Assembly (NCBI RefSeq): GCF_000614975.1
Contig: NZ_BALM01000008.1
Location: forward strand, 1-64,000
DNA length: 64,000 bases
Direction of reading: 5' to 3'
Source of the DNA: Shewanella marina JCM 15074
Lineage (GTDB): Bacteria > Pseudomonadota > Gammaproteobacteria > Enterobacterales > Shewanellaceae
Part shown: piece after piece, positions 9,009 to 19,450 of the stretch
How positions within the stretch are numbered: the stretch's first letter is position 1
Layout: every line of letters begins with the position of its first letter
Made by a program: the position numbers and the translations under genes
Notes under the pieces: model-generated
Seen by the model: the letters and a program-made list of their open reading frames with translations, nothing else
Databases searched by the model: none
Told to the model about the DNA's origin: nothing

Positions 9009-9576
9009 CTTGTTCTCCACTTAAGGGGGCAATTTATGTCGAATAGGGGCTAAAGGTGAGCCAATATTCTTAGTTAACATGAGCAAACATTACATGTTGA
9101 TAGTATCGGCTTGGCGTATCTAAGCTTTAGTGCTTAATACCCTGTAAAACAATACAAAAATCAGCATGAAACTGGCAGGCTTAAGAATATCTGGTGGTGC
9201 AAGTTACATCACTTACTTAACATCCATGATAAGTACATCTAAGTAAGATATTTGCTATTTTTCTTGCAAGATAAGTCTTAAGCGTGACAGGTCTTATCTC
9301 ATTCAAGCGACTAAAACAGTATTATATTTTTTAATAAAATGAAACATAAATGTTAATTATTTTCGGCATTTATTGGTGTTTTGTGTGTAAGTATTTTTTT
9401 GGTGGTTATTCTCAAATGGTTGTTTCATGCCAGTTAAGGTTGGTTGTATATAGGTAATATGTACTATCAGAGGGCAGTTTATAGGGAAATGTACTAGTAA
9501 GGATGTAAGCCTTGTAGAGGGGAACATATAGTTGCAAGAGGTGCTATGGACATCTCTTGCAACCGAATGTTTGCTA
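9009..9576. other. pilA upstream region, no gene seen
   Basis: About 570 bp separate nadC from pilA, both on the minus strand. The stretch is AT-rich and must hold the pilA promoter. I found no convincing sigma-54 -24/-12 element; the best partial match lies near 9198-9213. An inverted repeat (listed separately) sits next to the nadC end. No open frame resembles a protein. Confidence 0.5.
9531..9563. repeat. Inverted repeat after nadC
   Basis: GTTGCAAGAG and CTCTTGCAAC are perfect 10-bp arms with a 13-nt loop, placed 14 nt beyond the nadC stop on the minus strand. No T-run follows on either strand, so it is an atypical terminator or an RNA-protecting hairpin. Confidence 0.55.
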
Positions 9577-10750
<1,174 letters not shown>

Positions 10751-11311
10751 ATGTTAACGCCGTTTACGATTGAGCATGGATGGTTATCGCCTGCAACACA
10801 ATGTCTTTCTCCACACTTTAATCAGCGTCCTAATAATGAAGTGAGTTTATTAGTGATCCACAATATTAGCTTGCCTGCTGGTTGTTTTGGTTTGCCTTAT
10901 ATTGATCAATTATTTTTAGGTCAACTTGATTGCAGTGCAGATCCAAGTTTTACTGAACTACAGGGATTAGAGGTCTCTAGTCATTTTTTAATTCGTCGAG
11001 ATGGTGAGATTGTGCAATATGTCAGTTGTGATGCGAGGGCTTGGCATGCTGGTGTTTCTGAATACCAAGGTCGTTCTAATTGCAATGACTTTGCAATTGG
11101 CATTGAATTAGAAGGGACTGATGATATTGCTTATACTGATGAACAATATCAGCAGTTAGCAGCATTAACAGCTTGTCTTTTGCTGACGTATCCTAGCATT
11201 GGGGTTGAAAATATTGTTGGGCACAGCGATATTGCACCTGAGCGCAAGACTGATCCCGGCTTAAGTTTCAATTGGCAGCGTTATAAGCAAAGTTTGACTG
11301 AATATTTTTAG
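10751..11311 (+). CDS. ampD: 1,6-anhydro-N-acetylmuramyl-L-alanine amidase AmpD
   Basis: AmpD is the cytosolic zinc amidase that recycles anhydro-muropeptides and keeps AmpR-type signalling low. The 186-residue product has the zinc ligands in LVIHNISLP, RAWHAGVS and the C-terminal GHSDIAPERKTDPG motif. The frame allows a TTG two codons upstream at 10745; I prefer the ATG. It is followed 30 nt later by ampE, the standard ampDE pair. Confidence 0.96.
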   Translation: MLTPFTIEHGWLSPATQCLSPHFNQRPNNEVSLLVIHNISLPAGCFGLPYIDQLFLGQLDCSADPSFTELQGLEVSSHFLIRRDGEIVQYVSCDARAWHAGVSEYQGRSNCNDFAIGIELEGTDDIAYTDEQYQQLAALTACLLLTYPSIGVENIVGHSDIAPERKTDPGLSFNWQRYKQSLTEYF

Positions 11312-11341
11312 TCGATTTTAAAAGGAAGTGAGGTACTTAAT

Positions 11342-12193
11342 ATGGCGTTGTTTTCATTATTAATTGCAATTTTAGTTGAGCGGCTCAATTTACTGGCTCA
11401 ACCATGGCAATCTGATCGTATTTTTGGCTGGTATCAAAGTCATTTTTTTGGTGAAAAACAGTTGCAATCAGTGTTGATGGTTGTAATTGCAATTATATTT
11501 CCCGCAGTTTGTGTTTATGTCGTAAGTTGGGCGATTGCTGGATTATTTTGGGGCGCATTAACTCTATTATTATGGGTAAGCGTGGCCATAATCTGTTTTA
11601 GTCATCGCACCTTACGCGCTAAGTTTCGGCAATATGTATTGGCTGCTTGTCGCGGCGACACCCAAGCTTGTTATAACTATGCCAAAGCCTTAGATGAGGC
11701 CGAAGATATTGATGCCATTTCTGAACATGATTTAGGGATGCGTGTCGGCCAAACCGTGAGTTGGCTTAATTATCGTTATTATGGCGCGGTCGCACTATAC
11801 TTTATTATCTTTGGCCCTGTTGGGGCTGTGCTTTATTGTACTGTGCGTTATTACGATGAACTTAATCTAAGAAAACAATTGGCGATTCCACTGTTATCTA
11901 CTTTAGTATTTATACTAGATTGGATCCCTAGTCGAATTGTTGCTTTTGGTTACGCATTAAGTGGTCGTTTTAATCAGGCATTTCCAGTATGGGTAACCCA
12001 TGCTTTAGCGATTAAAACACCTGCAAGAGATATTATTGTTCGAGTCGCTGTTGCTGCCGAAGAATTACCTCCACACTCGAGTGCACCTGTTTGTGTGCAA
12101 TCAACTTTAGCACTATTACAATTGAGTAAACGTAATACAACGTTAATTATTACAGTGCTGTCATTGTTAACCATTTTTGGTTTTGTCAGTTAA
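11342..12193 (+). CDS. ampE: Inner-membrane protein AmpE
   Basis: AmpE is an inner-membrane protein of the cobalamin-synthesis CbiB-like superfamily, linked to beta-lactamase induction with AmpD. Its biochemical role is unsettled. The 283-residue product starts MALFSLLIAILVERLN and has about four hydrophobic segments (near residues 40-80, 150-170 and at the C-terminus). The family-typical segment RFWYHRAL-like is diverged here. The start has an AGGAAGTGAGG ribosome site. It forms the ampDE operon and ends shortly before a long hairpin and the pdhR promoter. Confidence 0.92.
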   Translation: MALFSLLIAILVERLNLLAQPWQSDRIFGWYQSHFFGEKQLQSVLMVVIAIIFPAVCVYVVSWAIAGLFWGALTLLLWVSVAIICFSHRTLRAKFRQYVLAACRGDTQACYNYAKALDEAEDIDAISEHDLGMRVGQTVSWLNYRYYGAVALYFIIFGPVGAVLYCTVRYYDELNLRKQLAIPLLSTLVFILDWIPSRIVAFGYALSGRFNQAFPVWVTHALAIKTPARDIIVRVAVAAEELPPHSSAPVCVQSTLALLQLSKRNTTLIITVLSLLTIFGFVS

Positions 12194-12226
12194 TTTTAGA
12201 CGTAAATGTTCAACATATGTTAGTGC

Positions 12227-12269
12227 GATGGTAGTGGTAATTTCAGTTTATGCAATTCCCGCTACCATC
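12227..12269. repeat. Long inverted repeat after ampE
   Basis: GATGGTAGTGGTAATT (12227-12242) and AATTCCCGCTACCATC (12254-12269) pair over 16 positions with two imperfections and an 11-nt loop. No T-run follows. It probably ends or protects the ampDE transcript, although it lacks a canonical terminator tail. Confidence 0.55.
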
Positions 12270-12286
12270 ACAAAAGAAAGATTAAT

Positions 12287-12300
12287 TTGATTTGAATCAA
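12287..12300 (+). promoter_or_regulatory. FNR/EtrA box upstream of pdhR
   Basis: TTGATTTGAATCAA is a perfect match to the FNR consensus TTGAT-N4-ATCAA. It lies about 50 bp upstream of the PdhR operator in the only promoter region of the pdhR-aceEF operon. In Shewanella the regulator would be EtrA (FNR), and Crp may share related sites. It suggests oxygen control of pyruvate dehydrogenase. Confidence 0.7.
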
Positions 12301-12348
12301 TTTCTGGACATTAATAATGTGATTTGATACATTGCGCTCTGTTATATA

Positions 12349-12365
12349 AATTGGTAAGACCAATT
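12349..12365 (+). promoter_or_regulatory. PdhR operator
   Basis: AATTGGTAAGACCAATT is a perfect palindrome that matches the known PdhR consensus (ATTGGT-N3-ACCAAT). It overlaps a TATAAA -10-like element at 12345-12350 and lies 22 bp before the pdhR start. PdhR bound here would repress its own operon until pyruvate releases it. Confidence 0.9.
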
Positions 12366-12386
12366 GACAAAGGAGCTGAGGGCCTC

Positions 12387-13139
12387 ATGGCTTATAGCAA
12401 AATTACCCAACCAAAAATTTCAGATGTGATTATGGCGCAACTAGAGCAAATGATTCTAGAAGGTAGCATTAATCCCGGTCAGAAATTGCCTCCTGAAAGG
12501 GAGCTGGCGATCCAGTTTGAAGTCTCTAGACCTTCTCTTAGAGAAGCAATACAAAAACTAGAAGCTAAAGGCTTACTAACCCGTCGTCAGGGTGGTGGTA
12601 CCTACGTAAAACAACAATTATGGCAAAGTCTTGCCGACCCTATCGTTGAATTAATGCATGCTGATCCTGAAAGTCAGTATGACCTACTTGAATTCCGTCA
12701 TGCTACCGAAGGCATGATGGCGTACTTTGCAGCTCTGCGTGGTACTGATGCTGATATGGACAGTATTGAGCGTGCCATTGCAGAAGTTGAGCGAGTTGAT
12801 TCTATTGAGGCTAAAGCAGATGCGATTGTAAAGTTTTATCGCACCATCGCTGAAGCTTCACATAACGTTGCCATGCTGCATTTAGTATTGAGTTTGAGTC
12901 CTGTGTTACATAAAAACGTAGCGCAGAACTTGGAGCTTCTAAGCCGACGCGATGAAGCTTCAAAAATGGCTAATGAACACCGTCACGCGTTATTAGCTGC
13001 GATTGTTAAACGTGATCCAGAGGCGGCGCGTGAAGCTTCCAATGAACACTTAAGTTACATTGAAGAAGTCATGTTGTCGGTTAGGGAAGAAGACAGTCGA
13101 TTACAACGGAGTTTGCGCCGTTTGAAGGGTGAGGTATAG
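12387..13139 (+). CDS. pdhR: Pyruvate dehydrogenase complex repressor PdhR
   Basis: PdhR is a GntR-family (FadR subgroup) repressor that senses pyruvate. The 250-residue product from ATG 12387 (MAYSKITQPKISDVIMAQLE) has an N-terminal winged helix with PPERELAIQFEVSRPSLREA, the beta-wing RRQGGGTYV, and a C-terminal FCD effector domain. AAAGGAG is a good ribosome site 10 nt upstream. A longer frame to 12324 would start within the promoter and operator and is rejected. It heads pdhR-aceE-aceF and is very likely autoregulated through the operator at 12349-12365. Confidence 0.96.
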   Translation: MAYSKITQPKISDVIMAQLEQMILEGSINPGQKLPPERELAIQFEVSRPSLREAIQKLEAKGLLTRRQGGGTYVKQQLWQSLADPIVELMHADPESQYDLLEFRHATEGMMAYFAALRGTDADMDSIERAIAEVERVDSIEAKADAIVKFYRTIAEASHNVAMLHLVLSLSPVLHKNVAQNLELLSRRDEASKMANEHRHALLAAIVKRDPEAAREASNEHLSYIEEVMLSVREEDSRLQRSLRRLKGEV

Positions 13140-13210
13140 GCCACAATGACCTATATTTTTAGTTAACTTTTCACAATATTATTTATTGTATTAGAAAGAA
13201 GGGCTGTGTC

Positions 13211-15871
13211 ATGTCTGAACATATGCTACAAGACTTAGATCCACAAGAAACTCAGGAATGGATGGCGGCTTTAGAGTCTGTTGTTCGTGAAGAAGGGATT
13301 GAACGCGCTCAGTTTTTACTAGAGCAAGTGCTTGATAAAGCACGTTTAGGTGGTGTTGATATGCCGACAGGCATCACCACTAACTATGTCAATACTATTC
13401 CTGCAGCGAGCGAGCCAGCTTACCCTGGTGATACTACGTTAGAACGTCGTATTCGCTCAATTATTCGCTGGAACGCAATTATGATTGTGTTACATGCGTC
13501 TAAGAAAGATCTTGAGCTTGGTGGCCATATGGCATCATACCAGTCTTCTGCTGCATTTTATGAAGTAGGTTTTAATCACTTCTTCCGTGCACCTAATGCT
13601 GTTGATGGTGGTGATTTAGTTTACTATCAAGGTCATATCTCTCCAGGTATCTATGCTCGTGCATTTGTTGAAGGTCGTTTAACTGAAGAGCAGCTAAACA
13701 ACTTCCGTCAAGAAGTTGATGGTAATGGTGTATCTTCATACCCTCACCCTAAATTAATGCCTGAGTTTTGGCAGTTCCCAACGGTATCTATGGGCTTAGG
13801 TCCTATCTCAGCTATCTATCAAGCGCGTTTCTTAAAGTATCTTGACGGCCGTGGTCTTAAAGATACTTCAGCTCAACGTGTTTATGCCTTCTTAGGTGAT
13901 GGTGAGATGGATGAGCCTGAAGCTCGTGGTGCAATCTCTTTCGCCGCGCGTGAAAAATTAGATAACTTATGTTTCCTAATCAACTGTAACCTACAGCGCC
14001 TAGATGGCCCTGTAATGGGTAACGGCAAAATCATTCAAGAGCTTGAAGGCCTATTTAAAGGTGCAGGCTGGAATGTTGTTAAATTGATTTGGGGTAACAA
14101 CTGGGATTCATTATTAGCGAAAGATACTTCAGGTAAGTTATTACAGCTAATGAATGAAACGCTTGATGGTGATTACCAAACATTCAAGTCTAAAGATGGT
14201 GCTTATGTTCGTGAGCATTTCTTTGGTAAGTATCCTGAAACCGCTGCACTCGTTGCAGATATGACAGATGCTGAAATCTTCGCGCTTAAGCGTGGTGGTC
14301 ATGAGTCTTCAAAAGTGTATGCTGCATTTAAAAATGCACAAGAAACTAAAGGTAAGCCAACGGTTATTCTTGCTAAAACTGTAAAAGGTTACGGCATGGG
14401 TTCTGTTGCTGAAGGCCGTAACGTTGCTCACAGTGTCAAGAAAATGGACATGACTTCTGTAATGCAGTTACGTGATCGCTTAGGTCTACAAGATCTACTT
14501 TCAGATGAAGATGTGAAAACACTACCATACTTGAAGCTTGAAGAAGGCACTAAAGAGTATGAGTATATGCATGCTCGTCGTGCTGCATTACATGGTTATA
14601 CTCCACAGCGTCTTAAAGCGTTTACTCAGCCTTTAGAGTTACCAGCATTAGAAGAATTCAAGCCATTATTGGATGCGCAAAAGCGTGAAATCTCTTCAAC
14701 AATGGCGTTTGTTCGTATTTTAAATACTTTGCTTAAAGACAAAAAGATTGGCCAGAACATTGTGCCAATTATTGCCGATGAAGCACGTACTTTTGGTATG
14801 GAAGGTCTATTCCGCCAAGTGGGTATCTATAATCCACATGGTCAAGAATATACACCAGAAGACCGTGGCGTAGTTTCTTACTATAAAGAAGAAACTTCAG
14901 GTCAAGTATTACAAGAAGGTATTAACGAATTAGGTGCAATGTCTTCATGGGTTGCTGCAGCAACATCATACAGCACCAACGATTTACCTATGATTCCGTT
15001 CTACATCTACTACTCAATGTTTGGTTTCCAACGTGTAGGTGATATGGCATGGATGGCAGGTGACCAACAAGCTCGCGGTTTCTTAGTGGGTGGTACTGCA
15101 GGTCGTACAACGCTAAATGGTGAAGGTCTACAGCATGAAGATGGTCACAGCCATATCCTTGCTGGCACTATCCCTAATTGTGTGAGCTACGATCCTACAT
15201 ACGCATATGAACTTGCAGTGATCATTCAAGACGGTATTCGTCGTATGTATGGCGAGCAAGAAAATGTGTACTACTATCTAACCACTATGAACGAAAACTA
15301 CGAAATGCCAGCAATGCCAGAAGGTGTTGAAGAAGGTATTCGTAAAGGTATCTACAAGCTTGAATCGTACCAAGGTGCTAAGCAAGTTCAGTTAATGGGT
15401 TCTGGTAGTATCTTAAACGAAGTACGTAAAGCGGCGGTTATCCTAAGCGAAGAGTACGGTGTCGGTAGCGATGTGTTCTCTGTGACTTCATTCAATGAAG
15501 TGGCTCGTGATGGTCAAGCTGTAGAACGCTTTAATATGTTACACCCAACTGCGACTGAGCAAGTTGCATACATTGCACAAGTTATGGGTGATGCACCAAC
15601 AATTGCGGCAACAGACTATATGAAGAACTATGCAGAGCAAGTGCGTGCATATGTTCCTGCAGTGTCTTACAAAGTATTAGGTACTGACGGTTTTGGTCGT
15701 TCAGATAGCCGTGACAATCTTCGTCGTCACTTTGAAGTCAATGCAAATTACATCGTGGTAGCAGCACTTTCTGAGTTAGCTAAACGCGGTGAGATTGAAA
15801 AAGCGGTAGTGGCAGAAGCCATCAACAAGTTTGGCATTAATGCTGACAAAGTTAACCCACTATACGCATAA
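13211..15871 (+). CDS. aceE: Pyruvate dehydrogenase E1 component
   Basis: This is the homodimeric thiamine-diphosphate E1 enzyme that decarboxylates pyruvate and passes the acetyl group to the E2 lipoyl domains. The 886-residue product has the normal size and shows the ThDP-binding motif starting GDGEMDEPEARG, GHISPGIYARAF, and the active-site loop region GGTAGRTTLNGEGLQHEDGH. Its start has an AAGAAGGG ribosome site. It is 71 nt after pdhR and 12 nt before aceF, one operon. The gene is intact. Confidence 0.98.
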   Translation: MSEHMLQDLDPQETQEWMAALESVVREEGIERAQFLLEQVLDKARLGGVDMPTGITTNYVNTIPAASEPAYPGDTTLERRIRSIIRWNAIMIVLHASKKDLELGGHMASYQSSAAFYEVGFNHFFRAPNAVDGGDLVYYQGHISPGIYARAFVEGRLTEEQLNNFRQEVDGNGVSSYPHPKLMPEFWQFPTVSMGLGPISAIYQARFLKYLDGRGLKDTSAQRVYAFLGDGEMDEPEARGAISFAAREKLDNLCFLINCNLQRLDGPVMGNGKIIQELEGLFKGAGWNVVKLIWGNNWDSLLAKDTSGKLLQLMNETLDGDYQTFKSKDGAYVREHFFGKYPETAALVADMTDAEIFALKRGGHESSKVYAAFKNAQETKGKPTVILAKTVKGYGMGSVAEGRNVAHSVKKMDMTSVMQLRDRLGLQDLLSDEDVKTLPYLKLEEGTKEYEYMHARRAALHGYTPQRLKAFTQPLELPALEEFKPLLDAQKREISSTMAFVRILNTLLKDKKIGQNIVPIIADEARTFGMEGLFRQVGIYNPHGQEYTPEDRGVVSYYKEETSGQVLQEGINELGAMSSWVAAATSYSTNDLPMIPFYIYYSMFGFQRVGDMAWMAGDQQARGFLVGGTAGRTTLNGEGLQHEDGHSHILAGTIPNCVSYDPTYAYELAVIIQDGIRRMYGEQENVYYYLTTMNENYEMPAMPEGVEEGIRKGIYKLESYQGAKQVQLMGSGSILNEVRKAAVILSEEYGVGSDVFSVTSFNEVARDGQAVERFNMLHPTATEQVAYIAQVMGDAPTIAATDYMKNYAEQVRAYVPAVSYKVLGTDGFGRSDSRDNLRRHFEVNANYIVVAALSELAKRGEIEKAVVAEAINKFGINADKVNPLYA

Positions 15872-15883
15872 GAGGTAATAAAC

Positions 15884-17751
15884 ATGACCATCGAAATTAA
15901 TGTACCAGATATCGGTGCCGATGAAGTTGAAGTAACTGAGATTCTTGTTAGCGTTGGTGACAAGGTTGAAGAAGAACAATCTCTTATTACTGTAGAGGGC
16001 GATAAAGCTTCTATGGAAGTACCAGCACCACAAGCGGGTGTAGTAAAAGAGATTAAAGTGAATGTTGGTGATAGTGTTTCTACCGGTTCATTCATTATGG
16101 TATTTGAATCAGAAGCAGCAGCGGCTCCAGCCGCCGCTACGGTAGCGGCCCCAGTTGCAGCGCCTGCTGCGAGTGCGCTAGTAGAAGTACATGTGCCTGA
16201 TATCGGTGGCGATGAAGTTGAAGTGACTGATATTGCAGTGGCTATTGGCGACTTGATTGCTGAAGAACAAACCTTAATTACTGTTGAAGGCGATAAAGCT
16301 TCAATGGACGTACCTGCGCCAATGGCGGGTGTACTAAAAGAAATTAAAATCAATGTCGGAGACAAGGTGTCAACGGGTTCATTGATTATGATGTTTGAAG
16401 TTGCTGGTAGTGCTCCAGCTGCTCCTGTTGCTGTTGAAGCTGCGGTTCCTGCAGCAGTAACTGCTAGCGCAGCCAAAGATGTACACGTACCTGATATCGG
16501 CGGTGACGAAGTTGAAGTGACCGAGTGATGGTTGCAGTGGGCGATGTGGTTGAAGCTGAACAATCATTGATTACTGTAGAGGGCGATAAGGCTTCTATGG
16601 AAGTGCCAGCACCATTTGCAGGTACTGTAAAAGAGATTAAAGTGAACACTGGTGACAAAGTGTCTACCGGTTCATTGATCATGGTATTTGAAGTTGCAGG
16701 TAGCGCACCAGTGGCTGCGCCTGTAGTGGCTCCAGTATCTGCTGCAACACCTGCTCCAGTAGCGGCACCAGCGGCAGCACCTGCACCAGTTGCAGCTGCA
16801 ACTGGTGAATTTGTTGAGAACGCTGCTTATGCTCATGCTTCACCAGTGATTCGCCGTCTAGCGCGTGAATTCGGTGTTAATCTTGCTAAAGTGAAAGGTT
16901 CTGGCCGTAAAGGTCGCGTGGTTAAAGAAGACGTACAAAACTACGTGAAAGCTGCGGTTAAGCAAGTTGAGTCTGGCGCAGTTGCGACTTCTACAGGTGG
17001 TTCAGAACTTGGCTTACTACCATGGCCAAAAGTAGATTTCAGCAAGTTTGGTGAAACTGAAGTACAACCTTTATCTCGCATCAAGAAGATTTCTGGCGCT
17101 AACCTGCACCGTAACTGGGTTAAAATTCCTCATGTTACTCAGTGGGATAATGCTGATATCACTGAGCTTGAAGCTTTCCGTAAGTCGCAAAATGCGATGG
17201 AAGCTAAAAAAGATTCAGGCATGAAAATCACACCACTTGTATTCATTATGAAAGCGGTTGCTAAGGCACTTGAAGCTTTCCCTTCATTCAACTCTTCACT
17301 ATCAGAAGATGGTGAAAGTTTGATTCTGAAGAAGTATGTTAACGTAGGTGTGGCAGTTGATACGCCAAATGGCTTAGTTGTTCCAGTCTTTAAAGATGTG
17401 AACAAGAAAGGCATCCATGAGTTATCTCTAGAACTGATGGCCGTTTCTAAGAAAGCACGTGCAGGTAAGTTAACTGCAGCAGATATGCAGGGTGGTTGTT
17501 TTACCATCTCTAGCTTAGGTGGCATCGGTGGTACAGCGTTTACTCCAATCGTGAATGCTCCTGAAGTCGGTATCTTGGGTGTGTCTAAATCTGAAATCAA
17601 GCCTGTTTGGAATGGCAAAGAATTTGCGCCAAGACTGATGCTGCCACTATCACTATCTTATGATCACCGCGTGATCGATGGTGCTGAAGGTGCACGCTTT
17701 ATCAGTTTCTTAAATGCAAACCTTTCAGATATCCGTACACTTATTTTGTAA
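15884..17751 (+). CDS. aceF: Pyruvate dehydrogenase E2, dihydrolipoamide acetyltransferase (one-base frameshift)
   Basis: E2 is the core of the pyruvate dehydrogenase complex. The sequence encodes three lipoyl domains, each with the EGDKAS lipoyl-lysine motif (near 16000, 16300 and 16590), joined by Ala/Pro-rich linkers. A peripheral-subunit-binding domain ([16 protein letters not shown]) and a catalytic domain with the HRVIDG motif follow. The frame breaks at the start of lipoyl domain 3: GAG TGA near 16527 should read GAG GTG. One missing base restores about 622 residues. I infer a sequencing error, because the operon's E1 and E3 genes are intact. Confidence 0.93.
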
Positions 17752-17759
17752 AAAGTTTA

Positions 17760-17784
17760 GGCTACTGAAATTCAGTAGCCTTTT
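17760..17784 (+). terminator. Terminator of pdhR-aceEF
   Basis: GGCTACTGAAATTCAGTAGCC followed by TTTT directly after the aceF stop is a strong intrinsic terminator. lpdA therefore probably has its own promoter in the 110 bp that follow. Confidence 0.85.
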
Positions 17785-17897
17785 ACTTTGATTATTGTGA
17801 TTGGCAAGCAACACAGGTTAAGATGTAATCACCCTTTTGGGAGGCCTGTTATTTAACAGCCGATCTGACAATGGAATGAAAAGGATTAGATAAACAA

Positions 17898-19325
17898 ATG
17901 AGTAACGAAATCAAAACTCAAGTTCTAGTACTTGGTGCAGGCCCAGCTGGTTATTCAGCTGCATTTCGTTCTGCCGATTTAGGTATGGACACAGTAATTG
18001 TAGAGCGTTACAACACATTAGGTGGTGTTTGCTTAAATGTGGGTTGTATCCCTTCAAAAGCATTACTACACGTAGCTAAAGTGATTGAAGAAGCTAAAAC
18101 TGTTGCTGCTCACGGCATCACTTTTGGCGCGCCGCAGATTGATATCGACAAATTACGTAGTTACAAAGAAGATGTTATTAAGCAATTAACGGGTGGTCTT
18201 GGCGGAATGGCTAAGATGCGTAAAGTTAATGTGGTAAATGGCTACGGTAAGTTTACTGGTCCAAATACTATTGAAGTAACTTCTCCAGAAGGCACAACAG
18301 TTGTTCACTTTGAACAAGCTATTATTGCTGCTGGTTCTCGTCCAATTCAATTGCCGTTTATTCCTCATGAAGACCCTCGCGTATGGGATTCTACTGATGC
18401 GCTTGAGCTAAAGAATATCCCTGGTAAATTACTGGTGATGGGTGGTGGTATTATTGGTCTAGAAATGGGCACAGTATACTCATCATTAGGTAGTGAGATT
18501 GACGTGGTTGAGATGTTTGACCAAGTTATTCCTGCTGCTGATAAAGACGTGGTTAAAGTCTTTACTAAACACATTAAGAACAGATTTAACTTAATGCTAG
18601 AGACCAAGGTAACTGCGGTTGAAGCAAAAGAAGACGGTATTTATGTGTCAATGGAAGGCAAAAAAGCCCCATCAGAGCCTGTTCGTTACGATGCTGTATT
18701 AGTGGCGATTGGCCGTATTCCAAATGGTAAGTCAATTGACGCTGAAAAAGCAGGCGTTGCGGTTGATGAGCGTGGCTTTATCAATGTTGATAAGCAGATG
18801 CGCACTAACGTGCCACACATCTATGCGATTGGTGACATTGTTGGTCAACCTATGCTGGCTCACAAAGGTGTGCATGAAGGTCATGTTGCTGCTGAAGTTA
18901 TTTCAGGTAAGAACCATTACTTCGATCCTAAAGTGATTCCATCAATTGCTTATACTGAGCCAGAAGTGGCTTGGGTTGGTTTAACCGAGAAAGAAGCAAA
19001 AGAGAAGAACATCTCTTATGAAACTGCTATCTTCCCTTGGGCTGCAAGTGGTCGTGCAATTGCATCTGATGCAAGCGGCGGTATGACTAAACTGATTTTC
19101 GATAAAGAATCTCACCGCATTATTGGTGGCGCGATTGTTGGTACTAATGGTGGTGAACTATTAGGTGAAATTGGTCTAGCAATTGAAATGGGTTGTGATG
19201 CTGAAGATTTAGCATTAACCATTCATGCTCACCCAACCTTACATGAGTCAGTTGGTCTAGCGGCTGAAGTTTATGAAGGTTCAATTACTGATTTGCCAAA
19301 TCCAAAGGCAAAGAAAAAGAAGTAA
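17898..19325 (+). CDS. lpdA: Dihydrolipoyl dehydrogenase (E3)
   Basis: E3 is the FAD flavoprotein that reoxidises dihydrolipoamide with NAD+ in the pyruvate and 2-oxoglutarate dehydrogenase and glycine cleavage complexes. The 475-residue product shows the N-terminal FAD motif LGAGPAGYSAAF, the redox disulfide GGVCLNVGCIPSK, the NAD motif GGGIIGLEMGTVYSSLG, and the active-site HPTLHES near the C-terminus. AAAGGATTAGAT upstream is the ribosome site. It is separated from aceF by a terminator. A short hairpin (GGCCTGTTATTTAACAGCC, 17843-17861) lies in its leader. Confidence 0.98.
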   Translation: MSNEIKTQVLVLGAGPAGYSAAFRSADLGMDTVIVERYNTLGGVCLNVGCIPSKALLHVAKVIEEAKTVAAHGITFGAPQIDIDKLRSYKEDVIKQLTGGLGGMAKMRKVNVVNGYGKFTGPNTIEVTSPEGTTVVHFEQAIIAAGSRPIQLPFIPHEDPRVWDSTDALELKNIPGKLLVMGGGIIGLEMGTVYSSLGSEIDVVEMFDQVIPAADKDVVKVFTKHIKNRFNLMLETKVTAVEAKEDGIYVSMEGKKAPSEPVRYDAVLVAIGRIPNGKSIDAEKAGVAVDERGFINVDKQMRTNVPHIYAIGDIVGQPMLAHKGVHEGHVAAEVISGKNHYFDPKVIPSIAYTEPEVAWVGLTEKEAKEKNISYETAIFPWAASGRAIASDASGGMTKLIFDKESHRIIGGAIVGTNGGELLGEIGLAIEMGCDAEDLALTIHAHPTLHESVGLAAEVYEGSITDLPNPKAKKKK

Positions 19326-19350
19326 TTAGTCATTACTAACTCTTTTAAGA

Positions 19351-19373
19351 GGTGCTCAATGAGCACCTTTTTT
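19351..19373 (+). terminator. lpdA terminator
   Basis: GGTGCTC-AAT-GAGCACC followed by six T, 26 nt after the lpdA stop. Confidence 0.88.
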
Positions 19374-19450
19374 ATATGTAAAATTTGACATTTGATTGGC
19401 TATATTTTTGTTATGATAGTTCATTATTTAATTGATACAGATAATCGACT

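Noticed and set aside
9190..9215. Sigma-54 promoter for pilA
   Set aside because: On the minus strand only the -12 part (TTGCA) fits; the -24 element matches at two of six positions, so there is no real support.
15748..16563. Long minus-strand open frame opposite aceF (271 residues)
   Set aside because: It is a shadow of the repetitive Ala/Pro-rich lipoyl domains; its Ser/Thr/Ala-rich repeats mirror the coding strand.
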